DNA of 64,000 bases from Kitasatospora sp. SUK 42 (GTDB taxonomy: Bacteria > Actinomycetota > Actinomycetes > Streptomycetales > Streptomycetaceae). The notes under the pieces are model-generated. The model searched no databases, was not told the origin of the DNA, and saw only the letters and a list, made by a program, of their open reading frames with translations. Within the stretch, counting starts at the first letter, position 1. Each line of letters starts with the position of its first letter. The position numbers and the translations under genes are program-made. The stretch is from positions 459,798 to 523,797 of the forward strand of contig NZ_LFMD02000003.1 in the NCBI RefSeq assembly GCF_015776785.2, given 5' to 3'. This document shows, one piece after another, positions 37,003 through 45,301 of this stretch.

Positions 37003-40000
37003 CTAGACCACCAGGCAGCTCGGCCCGAGCAGCTGCTTCAGGTCCCCGAACAGCGCCGGGTCCGACTTCACCCGGTGCCGGTCCAGCCGCAGCACCGTCG
37101 TCTTGCCCCGGCCCTCCAGCCGCACCCGCACCTCGGTGGTGCCCCGGTGGCTGCCGAGCACCTCGCCGAGCCGGGCCACCAGCGGCGGGGTGACCTTGCC
37201 GCTCGGGATGTTGATGATGATCGGCGCGTCGGCGTGCGCGTTCGACAGGTCCGGAACCGACAGCTCCATCCCCATCAGCCGCGGCACGTCCTCCCGCTTG
37301 TCCAGCTTGCCGCGCACGAACACCACGGCGTCCTCGACCAGTTGCGAGGACACCAGCTGGTAGCTCGCCGGGAAGAACATGCAGTCGATGGACCCGGCCA
37401 GGTCCTCGACCGTGGCGATCGCCCAGGCGTTGCCCTGCTTGGTCATCTTCCGCTGGAGGCCCGAGATGATGCCGCCGATGGTGACGATCGTCCCGTCCGG
37501 CCGCTCCGCGAGGTCCGCCACCGCGCAGTCCGCCTTGTCGGCGAGCACGTGCTCGATGCCGTGCAGCGGGTGCGAGGAGACGTACAGGCCGAGCATCTCC
37601 CGCTCCTGGGTGAGCAGGAAGGACTTCTCCCACTCCTCCTCGGAGAAGACGACGTCCAGCCCGAAGCTGGGCTCGTCGGCGGTGGCGTCGCCGCCGAAGA
37701 GGTCGAACTGCCCCTCGGCCTCCTTGCGCTTCACGCCGACCACGTTGTCGATCATCGGCTCGAACTGCGCGCTCAGGCCCTTGCGGGTGTGCCCGAGCGA
37801 GTCGAAGGCGCCCGCCTTGATCAGCGATTCGACGGTCCGCTTGTTGCAGACCACCGACTCCACCTTGTCCAGGAAGTCGGGGAAGGAGCTGAACTTCCCC
37901 TTGGTCTTCCGCGTCCGGATCATCGAGTCGACCACCGGCCCGCCGACGTTGCGGATGGCGGTGAGGCCGAAGCGGACGGTGGTGTCACCGTGCGGGGTGA
38001 AGTCCGAGTCCGACTCGTTGACGTCCGGCGGCAGCACCTGGATGCCCATCTTGCGGCACTCGTTGAGGTAGACCGCGGACTTGTCCTTGTCGTCCTTGAC
38101 GGAGGTGAGCAGGCCGGACATGTACTCGGCCGGGTAGTTGGCCTTGAGGTACGCCGTCCAGTACGAGACCAGCCCGTACCCGGCGGTGTGCGCCTTGTTG
38201 AACGCGTAGCCGGAGAAGGGGACGAGGACGTCCCACACCGCCTGGATGGCCGCGTCGGAGTAGCCGCGCTCGCGGCAGCCCTTCTGGAAGGGGACGAACT
38301 CCGCCTCCAGGATCTCCTTCTTCTTCTTACCCATGGCACGGCGCAGCAGGTCGGCCTGGCCGAGCGAGTAGCCGGCGAGGATCTGCGCGGCCTTCTGCAC
38401 CTGCTCCTGGTACACGATCAGGCCGTAGGTGGGCCGGAGCACCTCCTCCAGGGGCTTCTCCAGCTCCGGGTGGATCGGGGTGATCTCCTGCTGCCCGTTC
38501 TTGCGCAGGGCGTAGTTGGTGTGCGAGTTGACGCCCATCGGGCCCGGGCGGTAGAGCGCCAGCACGGCCGAAATGTCTTCGAAGTTGTCGGGCTTCATCA
38601 GGCGCAGCAGCGAGCGCATGGGGCCGCCGTCGAGCTGGAAGACGCCGAGCGTGTCACCGCGGGCGAGGAGTTCGTAGGTCGGCTTGTCGTCGAGCGGCAG
38701 CTTGAGCAGCTCGATCTTCTCGCCCTTGTTCTTCTCGATCGCCTTGACGGCGTCGTCCATGATCGTCAGGTTGCGCAGGCCGAGGAAGTCCATCTTGAGA
38801 AGGCCGAGGCCCTCACAGGTCGGATAGTCGAACTGCGTGATGGTGACGCCGTCGGTGTGCCGGGTCCAGACCGGGATGTGGTCGGTCAGCGGCTCGGCGG
38901 ACATGATGACGCCGGCCGCGTGCACACCGGGCTGACGGATCAGGCCCTCGATGCCGCGCGCGGTGTCGATGACCTTCTTCACGTCCGGGTCGGTCTCGTA
39001 CAGACCGCGGATCTCGCCGGCCTCGCCGTAGCGCGGGTGGGAGGAGTCGGTGATGCCGGAGAGCGGAATGCCCTTGCCCATGACGTCCGGCGGCATCGCC
39101 TTGGTGATCCGGTCACCCATCGCGTACGGGTAGCCGAGGACCCGGGAGGAGTCCTTGATGGCGGCCTTCGCCTTGATGGTGCCGTACGTGACGATCATGG
39201 CGACCTTGTCGGACCCCCACTTCTCCGTCACGTACCGGATCACGTCACCGCGCCGGCGCTCGTCGAAGTCGATGTCGACATCGGGCATGGAGATGCGCTC
39301 GGGGTTGAGGAAGCGCTCGAAGATCAGGCCGTGCGGGATGGGGTCGAGGTCGGTGATGCCCATCGCGTACGCGACCAGCGAACCGGCCGCCGAACCACGG
39401 CCGGGGCCCACCGCGATGCCCTGGCTCTTGGCCCACATGATGAAGTCGGCGACCACGAGGAAGTACGCCGGGAACCCCATCTGGATGATGGTGTCCATCT
39501 CGTACTCGGCGAGCTTCTTGTGCTCCTCGTCGTAGCCCCCCGGGAAGCGCCAGTCCATGCCCTCCCAGACCTTGGACTTGAAGAAGTCCGCCTCGGACTC
39601 GAAGCCCTCCGGGATCGGGAAGCGGGGCATCAGGTTCTTGAACTTGAACATGCCCTCGGTGTCGACCCGCGAGGCGACGAGCAGCTGGCTGTTGCGGCAG
39701 CCCTCCTGCCAGGCGTCCGAGGAGTCCAGCGCGTACATCTCGGCGGCGGACTTGATGTAGTAGCCGGTGCCGTCGAAGCGGAAGCGGTCCGGGTCCGAGA
39801 GGTTCTTGCCGGTCTGCACGCAGAGGAGGAGGTCGTGCGCGCCGGCGTCGGCCTCGGTGGTGTAGTGCGAGTCGTTGGTGACCACCGGGGGGATGCCCAG
39901 CTTCTTGCTGATCTCCAGCAGCCCGTCGCGGACCCGCTTCTCGATGTCGAGGCCGTGGTCCATCAGCTCCAGGAAGTAGTTCTCCTTGCCGAAGATGTCC

Positions 40001-40536
40001 TGGTAGTCGGCGGCGGACTTGACCGCCTCGTCGAACTGGCCGAGCCGCAGACGGGTCTGCACCTCGCCGGAGGGGCAGCCGGTGGTGGCCATCAGACCGC
40101 CGGCCAGGTCGGAGATCAGCTCCTTGTCCATCCGGGGCCACTTCACCAGCCAGCCCTCGGCGTACGAGCGCGAGGTCAGCTTGAAGAGGTTGTGCAGGCC
40201 CTCCTTGTTCCGGGCCCAGATGGTCTTGTGGGTGTACGCGCCGGACGCGGAGACGTCGTCCCGCTTCTGGTGCGGCTGGCCCCACAGGATGCGCTTGGTG
40301 TTGGAGCGGGACTCCGGCGCGACGTACGCCTCGATGCCGATGACCGGGGTGATCCCGGCGTCGGTCGCCTGCTTGTGGAACTCGGCGGCGCCGTACATGT
40401 TCCCGTGGTCGGTCATCGCCACGTGGGTCTGCCCCAGGCGCTCGACCTCCTTGAACATCTGCTTCAGCCGGGCGGCACCGTCCAGCATCGAGTACTCGGT
40501 GTGGACGTGCAGATGCGCGAACGGCTGATCGCTCAA
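37003..40536 (-). CDS. dnaE: DNA polymerase III alpha subunit
   Basis: This is the 1177-aa replicative polymerase. The N-terminal PHP domain shows HLHVHTEYSMLDGAARL and MTDHGNMYGA. Palm catalytic aspartates are in SMPDVDIDFDERRR near residue 413, with the phosphate-binding GPGRGSAAGSLVAYA near 377 and QPGVHAAGVI near 525. Thumb, fingers, helix-hairpin-helix and a C-terminal OB-fold (TIVTIGGIISGLQRKMTKQGN) follow. The length and missing exonuclease domain fit DnaE1-type enzymes. The start codon is TTG at 40536, supported by GGAGG 7 nt upstream and by homologues starting MSDQPFAHLH; no ATG or GTG is near. It has its own promoter region with palindromes. Confidence 0.97.
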   Translation of the reverse strand: MSDQPFAHLHVHTEYSMLDGAARLKQMFKEVERLGQTHVAMTDHGNMYGAAEFHKQATDAGITPVIGIEAYVAPESRSNTKRILWGQPHQKRDDVSASGAYTHKTIWARNKEGLHNLFKLTSRSYAEGWLVKWPRMDKELISDLAGGLMATTGCPSGEVQTRLRLGQFDEAVKSAADYQDIFGKENYFLELMDHGLDIEKRVRDGLLEISKKLGIPPVVTNDSHYTTEADAGAHDLLLCVQTGKNLSDPDRFRFDGTGYYIKSAAEMYALDSSDAWQEGCRNSQLLVASRVDTEGMFKFKNLMPRFPIPEGFESEADFFKSKVWEGMDWRFPGGYDEEHKKLAEYEMDTIIQMGFPAYFLVVADFIMWAKSQGIAVGPGRGSAAGSLVAYAMGITDLDPIPHGLIFERFLNPERISMPDVDIDFDERRRGDVIRYVTEKWGSDKVAMIVTYGTIKAKAAIKDSSRVLGYPYAMGDRITKAMPPDVMGKGIPLSGITDSSHPRYGEAGEIRGLYETDPDVKKVIDTARGIEGLIRQPGVHAAGVIMSAEPLTDHIPVWTRHTDGVTITQFDYPTCEGLGLLKMDFLGLRNLTIMDDAVKAIEKNKGEKIELLKLPLDDKPTYELLARGDTLGVFQLDGGPMRSLLRLMKPDNFEDISAVLALYRPGPMGVNSHTNYALRKNGQQEITPIHPELEKPLEEVLRPTYGLIVYQEQVQKAAQILAGYSLGQADLLRRAMGKKKKEILEAEFVPFQKGCRERGYSDAAIQAVWDVLVPFSGYAFNKAHTAGYGLVSYWTAYLKANYPAEYMSGLLTSVKDDKDKSAVYLNECRKMGIQVLPPDVNESDSDFTPHGDTTVRFGLTAIRNVGGPVVDSMIRTRKTKGKFSSFPDFLDKVESVVCNKRTVESLIKAGAFDSLGHTRKGLSAQFEPMIDNVVGVKRKEAEGQFDLFGGDATADEPSFGLDVVFSEEEWEKSFLLTQEREMLGLYVSSHPLHGIEHVLADKADCAVADLAERPDGTIVTIGGIISGLQRKMTKQGNAWAIATVEDLAGSIDCMFFPASYQLVSSQLVEDAVVFVRGKLDKREDVPRLMGMELSVPDLSNAHADAPIIINIPSGKVTPPLVARLGEVLGSHRGTTEVRVRLEGRGKTTVLRLDRHRVKSDPALFGDLKQLLGPSCLVV

Positions 40537-40593
40537 GGCGGGGCCTCCGGAGGCTCTGGTGCTGGTCTGGTGGGCCGGCGAACGTGCAGGTCA

Positions 40594-40648
40594 CAGGGGT
40601 CACCCCTGGAAATGGATGTGGCCCGGACCGCCTCTTGGGGTCCGGACC
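40594..40648. promoter_or_regulatory. Palindromes upstream of dnaE
   Basis: CAGGGGT-C-ACCCCTG (40594-40608) is a perfect 15-nt palindrome 58-72 nt before the dnaE start. Next to it CCGGACC at 40623-40629 can pair with GGTCCGG at 40639-40645, which is itself part of the palindrome GGTCCGGACC. The second structure may terminate the upstream leftward gene (stop at 40670); the first could be an operator for dnaE. Confidence 0.45.
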
Positions 40649-40669
40649 ATCACTCACACGTTCACGCGT

Positions 40670-41506
40670 CTACTCTAGCCCCCTCCGGGGGGCTTCCCTC
40701 GCCCGTACGGAGGGTGCCCAGGCCAGCCCGGCGAGTCGCGCCGCGGCGGCCGTACGGACCCCGGGTTCCTCCATCGGATCGTCCCGCAGGTGGGCCAGCC
40801 GCTCCCGCACCTCGGCCCGATCAGGGGCGTGCCCGACCCCCAGCAGCCGCGCTCGCACTTCGCAGTCCCACAGCGACTCCGTGTACGCCTCGGCCATCCC
40901 CGCCGCCCCCATCGCCGCGAGCGCCTCCAGGTACGCGGCCCGCTCGTACGAGTGCGGTGTCCACAACCAGAACCGCCGCAGCAGCGAGGCCGCGCCCGCC
41001 GCCTTCGCCCCGAACCGCGCCAGCCCTCCGGCGAGCCTGTCGGGCCCGCACCAGGACTGGTCCACCCAGTGCTGCTCCAGCTCGGCGATCAGGGCCGGCA
41101 CGTCACTCTCGTCCGACGGCTTCGGGCGGTGCCGGGGCGGTGCCTCCTCCTCCGGCTCCGGGACGTATCCCGGCAGCGCGGCCCTGGCTTCGGCCGAGCC
41201 GCCGCGCACCAGCAGCTCCAGCACGTACGCGGCCCGGCGCCGGGTGTCCTCGTCCAGGGCCAGCATCTCGACCACCGGCCCGAGCGGCAGCTCCAGGTCC
41301 CTGATCAACCTCGCCAGGTACAGGTGCCGGTCGTCGGTCTGCGAATCCCACCGCCACTCCCAGCGGATGCACCCGTAGACGAGGTCGGCGGCGCCCGCCG
41401 GATCCTCCGCCGCCATCCGCGCCCCCAGCCCCCGGCCGCGCTGCAACAACCCCGGAAGCGTCCCCGCCGGCGCGTACTCGTGTCTCCGCTCTGCCACGGA
41501 CCCCAT
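40670..41506 (-). CDS. Helical-repeat protein of unknown function
   Basis: This 278-aa protein is all-helical, with units such as LYLARLIRDLELPLGPVVEMLALDEDTRRRAAYVLELL and AAYLEALAAMGAAGMAEAYTESLWDCEVRARLLGV that read like HEAT-type repeats. A short Pro/Glu-rich segment (YVPEPEEEAPPRHRPKPS) lies near residues 117-134. There is no catalytic motif. ATG at 41506; only a weak GAGAG-type ribosome site. It lies upstream of dnaE in the same direction, separated by 133 nt. Confidence 0.7.
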   Translation of the reverse strand: MGSVAERRHEYAPAGTLPGLLQRGRGLGARMAAEDPAGAADLVYGCIRWEWRWDSQTDDRHLYLARLIRDLELPLGPVVEMLALDEDTRRRAAYVLELLVRGGSAEARAALPGYVPEPEEEAPPRHRPKPSDESDVPALIAELEQHWVDQSWCGPDRLAGGLARFGAKAAGAASLLRRFWLWTPHSYERAAYLEALAAMGAAGMAEAYTESLWDCEVRARLLGVGHAPDRAEVRERLAHLRDDPMEEPGVRTAAAARLAGLAWAPSVRAREAPRRGLE

Positions 41507-41615
41507 CGTGCCGCACTCTCCGCGCCCTCCCCGAGCGAGGGGCCGTGAAGCGCCGCTGCGCGGGAAGTCGGCCTGTCCGACTTCCCGCGCAGCCGCGACC
41601 CCCGACCTCCGCGCC

Positions 41616-41990
41616 TCAGAACGCGTACGGCCCGAACCGTCCCCAGGCCACCACGACGGCCAGCACCAGCAGGACGGTGTTCGGCACGAGGCTCTTGGTC
41701 TCGCCCCGCCGGCCGTGGACGACGAGCGCACCCACCATGGTCAGGGCGAGCCCGACGGCCGCGACGGGGACGAGTCCGGCGGCGATGTCCACGGCGGCGG
41801 GCAGGACGAGCCCCACCGCGCCGAGGACCTCGACCAGCCCGATCCCCTTGATCGCGGCGGGCGAGAAGTCCTCCGCCCAGGGGCCCGTGCTGGCGATCAC
41901 CTTCTCCTTGGACTGGAGCAACTTGCCGGCGCCCGCGGCGAGGAACAGGGCGGCGAGGAGGCCGGCGACGACCCAGAGGAAGACGTTCAC
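41616..41990 (-). CDS. DoxX-family membrane protein
   Basis: The 124-aa protein has four membrane helices; the first contains FLWVVAGLLAALFLAAGAGKLL, typical of DoxX, and GPWAEDFSPAAIKGIGLVEVLGAVGLVLP follows. DoxX proteins are linked to thiol/quinone redox and detoxification. It is divergent from a marR gene with twin operators between them, so it is probably the repressed target. Confidence 0.88.
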   Translation of the reverse strand: MNVFLWVVAGLLAALFLAAGAGKLLQSKEKVIASTGPWAEDFSPAAIKGIGLVEVLGAVGLVLPAAVDIAAGLVPVAAVGLALTMVGALVVHGRRGETKSLVPNTVLLVLAVVVAWGRFGPYAF

Positions 41991-42013
41991 GGAGGTTCCG
42001 ATCGAGGCTCGAT

Positions 42014-42061
42014 GACTTGAAGCTTCAATAAGCTACGAGCCACGACTTGAAGCGTCAAGTC
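42014..42061. promoter_or_regulatory. Twin MarR-type operator between doxX-like and marR genes
   Basis: Two copies of GACTTGAAGC start at 42014 and 42044, exactly 30 nt apart (about three helical turns). The first forms the perfect palindrome TTGAAGCTTCAA (42017-42028); the second forms GACTTGA-AGCG-TCAAGTC (42044-42061). TTGA-N4-TCAA is the common MarR half-site pattern. They cover the whole divergent promoter and would allow repression of both genes. Confidence 0.75.
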
Positions 42062-42080
42062 ATCCTGTAGGGTCGTCGGC

Positions 42081-42566
42081 ATGGACAACGGTGAGCCCCG
42101 CTGGCTGAACGCATCCGAGCTGGAGGCCTGGAAGGCGTTCAGCGCGCTGCTCATCAAGATGCCCGCCGCCCTCGACGCCCAGCTCCGCCAGGACTCGGGT
42201 CTGACCACCTTCGAGTACCTCGTACTGGCCGGGCTCTCCGAGGCCCCGGAGCGCACGATGCGGATGAGTGTGCTCGCCGCCCTGGCCAACGGCTCGCTGT
42301 CCCGCCTGTCCCACGTGGTCACACGCCTGGAGAAGCGCGGCCACCTGCGCCGCGAACCCTGCCCGGACGACGGCCGCTACACCAACGCCGTCCTCACCGA
42401 GGACGGATACCGGCAGGTGGTCGAGGCCGCGCCCGGCCACCTGAACAACGTGCGGTCACTCGTGGTGGACGTACTGGAGCCGGAGCAGATCAAGCAGTTG
42501 GGCGAAATCTCCGCGCGGCTCCTGCACGCGATGGACCCCGACTTCCCCTGCCCGGGCCAACACTGA
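42081..42566 (+). CDS. MarR-family transcriptional regulator
   Basis: The 161-aa protein has the MarR winged helix: LTTFEYLVLAGLSEAPERTMRMSVLAALANGSLSRLSHVVTRLEKRGHLRREPCPDDGRYTNAVLTEDG, with the wing Asp-Asp-Gly-Arg at about 97-100. N- and C-terminal helices form the dimer interface. It probably binds the twin palindromes just upstream and controls itself and the DoxX-like gene. No cysteine-sensing motif is apparent. Confidence 0.93.
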   Translation: MDNGEPRWLNASELEAWKAFSALLIKMPAALDAQLRQDSGLTTFEYLVLAGLSEAPERTMRMSVLAALANGSLSRLSHVVTRLEKRGHLRREPCPDDGRYTNAVLTEDGYRQVVEAAPGHLNNVRSLVVDVLEPEQIKQLGEISARLLHAMDPDFPCPGQH

Positions 42567-42652
42567 CCCCGGACCGTCCGGCCCCACGATCCCGCGGCCT
42601 CTCGCACCCGCCCCTTGCCGACTCCACCCCGCGTCGGGCCCGTCCGCCACCG

Positions 42653-43090
42653 TCAACCCGCCCGGTAGTACGCGTCGATCGGCCTGCGGGCCTCCTCGAA
42701 CAGCGCCGGCCCGTCCTGCGCCACCACCGGCCAGGCACCCGACTCCGGGTTGAGCTCGACCAGTTGCTCGGTCGCGAGCGCGTACACCACCCGCCCGATC
42801 CCCGACCGGACCAGCGCCCCCGCGCACATGCCGCAGGGCTGGCAGCTGGTGTACACGGTCGTACCGGCGGCCACGTCCGGGGCCAACTCCCGCGCCGCCC
42901 ACCGGGCGAGCTTCAACTCCGGGTGCGCCGTGATGTCCGCGTCCCGCCGCACCGTGTTGTGGGCCTCCGCCAGGACGTCCCCGCCCGGCCCTACCAGCAG
43001 CGACCCGTACGGCGCGTCCCCGGCCTCCACCGCGCGGGCCGCGATCCCGATCGCGCGCCGCAGCAGCGCCTCGTCGACAGCCGTGATCAC
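42653..43090 (-). CDS. Nucleoside deaminase (CDA superfamily)
   Basis: This 145-aa zinc deaminase shows PYGSLLV near residue 28, the His and Glu in TAHPELKLARWA near 56-61 and the zinc cysteines in SCQPCGMCAGAL near 85-90, a guanine/tRNA-type pattern with HPE instead of the usual HAE. The GTG at 43090 overlaps the preceding stop as GTGA and has GGGGGG upstream; an ATG 15 nt earlier is less likely. Its substrate could be guanine, cytosine or a related base. Confidence 0.86.
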   Translation of the reverse strand: MITAVDEALLRRAIGIAARAVEAGDAPYGSLLVGPGGDVLAEAHNTVRRDADITAHPELKLARWAARELAPDVAAGTTVYTSCQPCGMCAGALVRSGIGRVVYALATEQLVELNPESGAWPVVAQDGPALFEEARRPIDAYYRAG

Positions 43091-43893
43091 CGTTCCGCCC
43101 CCCATCCCGAAACCACCTGCTCAAGCGCCCGCCATGCCGCCTCGGGCCGCCGGGTCTCCTCCGGATCCCCGTGGTACGGATCCAGCACCACGCTCTCCGC
43201 CCCCAGCTCGCGCAGCTCCCGGAGATCACCCGTCACCTGCGCCAGGTCCCCCACCCCGGCGGGGCGTTCGCCCTCATCGACCGGAGCGTCGGTCACCTTC
43301 AAGGCGATCCGCGGCGCGAACCCCGGCAGCCGGTGCTCCGCCAGGGCCGCCCGCATCCGCGCCATCGGCAGCCGCAGCGGATGCCAGGCGTCCCCGAACC
43401 TGGCCGCCCGCCGCAGAGCCGCCCCGCTGTGCCCGCCGACCCACACCTGCGGCGCCGAAGAGCCCTCCCAGGCCTTCCGCAGCTCCCCCAGGTACTCGTC
43501 GGTCAGCCGCCCCCGCGCGGCGAACGGCACCCCGAGCGCCTCGAACTCCTGCCGCGCCCAGCCGACCCCCACCCCGAGCACGAACCGCCCGCCGCTGAGC
43601 CGGTGCAGGCTGCTCGCCATCCGCGCCACCAGCAGCGGGTGCCGGTACGGCAGCACCAGCACCGTCGTCCCCAGCCGGAGCCGCCCTTCGCCGGCCCCCG
43701 CCAGCCAGGACAGCGTGGTGAACGGGTCGTAGAACGGCTCCGGGTACCGCTCGGCCACATCCGCCGTCACGGCCACGTGGTCCGACACCATCAGCAGGTC
43801 GAACCCGAGCCCCTTCACCACCCGCGCCCACTCGCGCAGCACGCCGGGGTCGGTGCCCGGCCCGAAGTTCGGTACGTTGACGCCAAGTTGCAT
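43087..43893 (-). CDS. LLM-class F420-dependent oxidoreductase
   Basis: The 268-aa luciferase-like barrel starts MQLGVNVPNFGPGTDPGVL and shows FDLLMVSDHVAV, LRLGTTVLVLPYRHPLLVARMASSLHRLSGGRFVLGVGVGW and FEALGVPFAARGRLTDEYL, all typical of F420-using TIGR03619-like enzymes. It probably reduces or oxidises a small molecule with F420. It is translationally coupled to the deaminase gene and divergent from an Lrp gene. Confidence 0.9.
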   Translation of the reverse strand: MQLGVNVPNFGPGTDPGVLREWARVVKGLGFDLLMVSDHVAVTADVAERYPEPFYDPFTTLSWLAGAGEGRLRLGTTVLVLPYRHPLLVARMASSLHRLSGGRFVLGVGVGWARQEFEALGVPFAARGRLTDEYLGELRKAWEGSSAPQVWVGGHSGAALRRAARFGDAWHPLRLPMARMRAALAEHRLPGFAPRIALKVTDAPVDEGERPAGVGDLAQVTGDLRELRELGAESVVLDPYHGDPEETRRPEAAWRALEQVVSGWGAER

Positions 43894-43974
43894 GCCCCGA
43901 GGCTATTGCGGCGATCATGCCGCACGGAACCCGATCCTCCCGGCAGGGACCCCCGTCACCCGCGAAATCCCCGG

Positions 43975-43980
43975 TAATAT
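43975..43980 (+). promoter_or_regulatory. TAATAT -10 element, leaderless candidate
   Basis: TAATAT ends 6 nt before the Lrp-family ATG at 43987 and no ribosome site is present, so the message is probably leaderless. It is the most AT-rich hexamer in the intergenic stretch. Confidence 0.5.
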
Positions 43981-43986
43981 CCTCCG

Positions 43987-44433
43987 ATGACCGCGAATCT
44001 CGACGACGTCGACTGGGCCATCATCGAGCAGCTCCAGCGGGAGGCCCGGATCTCCCTCAGCGAGCTGGGCCGCCGCATCAACCTCAGCCCGTCCGCCACC
44101 ACCGAACGGGTGCGGAACCTGGAGTCGCTGGGCGTCATCACCGGCTACCACGCCACCGTCGACCTGGCCAAGGTCGGCTACCCGGCGCTCGCCGTCGTCC
44201 GCCTCAAGTACCCGGGCAACCGCCACCAACCGCTGCACCAGCTGCTCGCCGAGCGGCGGGAGATCCTGGAGTGCCTGCGCACCACCGGCGACGACTGCTA
44301 CACCCTGAAGCTGGCCGCGACCTCCATGGAGCACCTGGAGGTCCTCGTCGACGAACTCGCCGGCTTCGGCAGCACCACCACCAGCGTCGTCTACAGCCAG
44401 ACCCTCCCCCGCCGCGACCCCGCCCGCCCGTAG
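43987..44433 (+). CDS. Lrp/AsnC-family transcriptional regulator
   Basis: The 148-aa protein has the AsnC-type HTH (LDDVDWAIIEQLQREARISLSELGRRINLSPSATTERVRNLESLGVITGYHATVD, residues 3-57) and the RAM ligand-binding domain (LECLRTTGDDCYTLKLAATSMEHLEVLVDEL). It probably senses an amino acid. Its targets may include the divergent LLM/deaminase pair. Confidence 0.93.
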   Translation: MTANLDDVDWAIIEQLQREARISLSELGRRINLSPSATTERVRNLESLGVITGYHATVDLAKVGYPALAVVRLKYPGNRHQPLHQLLAERREILECLRTTGDDCYTLKLAATSMEHLEVLVDELAGFGSTTTSVVYSQTLPRRDPARP

Positions 44434-44462
44434 ACCTGCCGTAGACCTGCCGTAGAACTGCC
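44430..44462 (+). repeat. Three tandem 11-nt repeats at the end of the Lrp gene
   Basis: GTAGACCTGCC occurs twice and GTAGAACTGCC once, head to tail, beginning with the Lrp gene's own TAG stop codon at 44431-44433. They lie between two convergent stops (44433 and 44481). Confidence 0.85.
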
Positions 44463-44480
44463 GGAGGGCCGCCGGAGCCG

Positions 44481-45239
44481 TCAGGCCGCCGCCACCCGGG
44501 CGATCTCCGCCGCCACCGCCGCCGGCTCGGCCGCGACGGTCACCCGCGCGACCCCGTCCAGCCCCGGGTGCGCGCCGACCCGCACCGAGTGCTCGGCGTT
44601 GCGCAGCAGGTCGAGGTCGTTGATGTCGTTGCCGAAGGCGACGTACTCCTCGATCCCCACCGACCGCAGCGCCTCCCACTTGTTGGTCGCCCCGGGCGCG
44701 AAGTCGATGATCGCCTCGTCCAGGTGGTGGTTGACGGTCAGCCCGAGCCCCCGCCCGACCTCGGCCAGCCCCGCCATGTCCGAGGCCCCGACGACCAGGA
44801 ACTTCACCACCTCGGGCAGTTCCGCCAGCTCCACCCGACGCGCCAGACCGCCCTGGTCCACCCGGCCGCGGATCGGGTGGTCGGCCGGGCCGGTGTACGC
44901 GTAGTCCCAGGGCCCGTCCGCGAAGTACGTCGCCCCGTGCCGCCCGACGGCCTCCATCAGCGCACCGAATCCGGCGGCGCCGAACGCGGCCCGGGCCTCC
45001 ACCCGCCCGTCGGCCGACACCAGGCTGCCGTTCCCGCCGATCAGCATCGCCTCGGGGAACGCCCCGCCCAGCACCGGCAGCAGGTCCCGGACCGGCCGGG
45101 CCGACGCGAACACCGGCCGGAACCCGGCCCGTTCGCACTCCCCGATCGCCGCCAGGATCCGTTCGTCGATCGTCCGCCCGTCGAAACAGAGCGTGCCGTC
45201 AATATCGAAGACCACCGTACGGGCGCGAAGCTTCAGCAT
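44481..45239 (-). CDS. HAD-superfamily (Cof-type) phosphatase
   Basis: This 252-aa protein shows motif I TVVFDIDGTLCFDG (Asp12 and Asp14), a Cof-type C2 cap, the lysine in GATNKWEALRSVG and motif IV YVAFGNDINDLDLL. Substrates of the family are sugar phosphates or flavin/PLP phosphates. ATG at 45239 is preceded by TATCAT six nt upstream and lacks a ribosome site, so it is a leaderless candidate; a longer frame upstream is unlikely. Confidence 0.9.
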   Translation of the reverse strand: MLKLRARTVVFDIDGTLCFDGRTIDERILAAIGECERAGFRPVFASARPVRDLLPVLGGAFPEAMLIGGNGSLVSADGRVEARAAFGAAGFGALMEAVGRHGATYFADGPWDYAYTGPADHPIRGRVDQGGLARRVELAELPEVVKFLVVGASDMAGLAEVGRGLGLTVNHHLDEAIIDFAPGATNKWEALRSVGIEEYVAFGNDINDLDLLRNAEHSVRVGAHPGLDGVARVTVAAEPAAVAAEIARVAAA

Positions 45240-45245
45240 CGTCGG

Positions 45246-45251
45246 ATGATA
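45246..45251 (-). promoter_or_regulatory. TATCAT -10 element, leaderless candidate
   Basis: On the minus strand TATCAT ends 6 nt before the ATG of the HAD gene and matches TAnnnT well. No ribosome site is present. Confidence 0.45.
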
Positions 45252-45301
45252 TCCACGCCCGTTCCCGGCCACCGACACCCGCCCGCCCCGGAGGCCGGTC
45301 G

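Noticed and set aside
40537-40669. LexA (SOS) box upstream of dnaE
   Set aside because: No GAAC-N4-GTTC-type sequence is present; the palindrome there has a different sequence.
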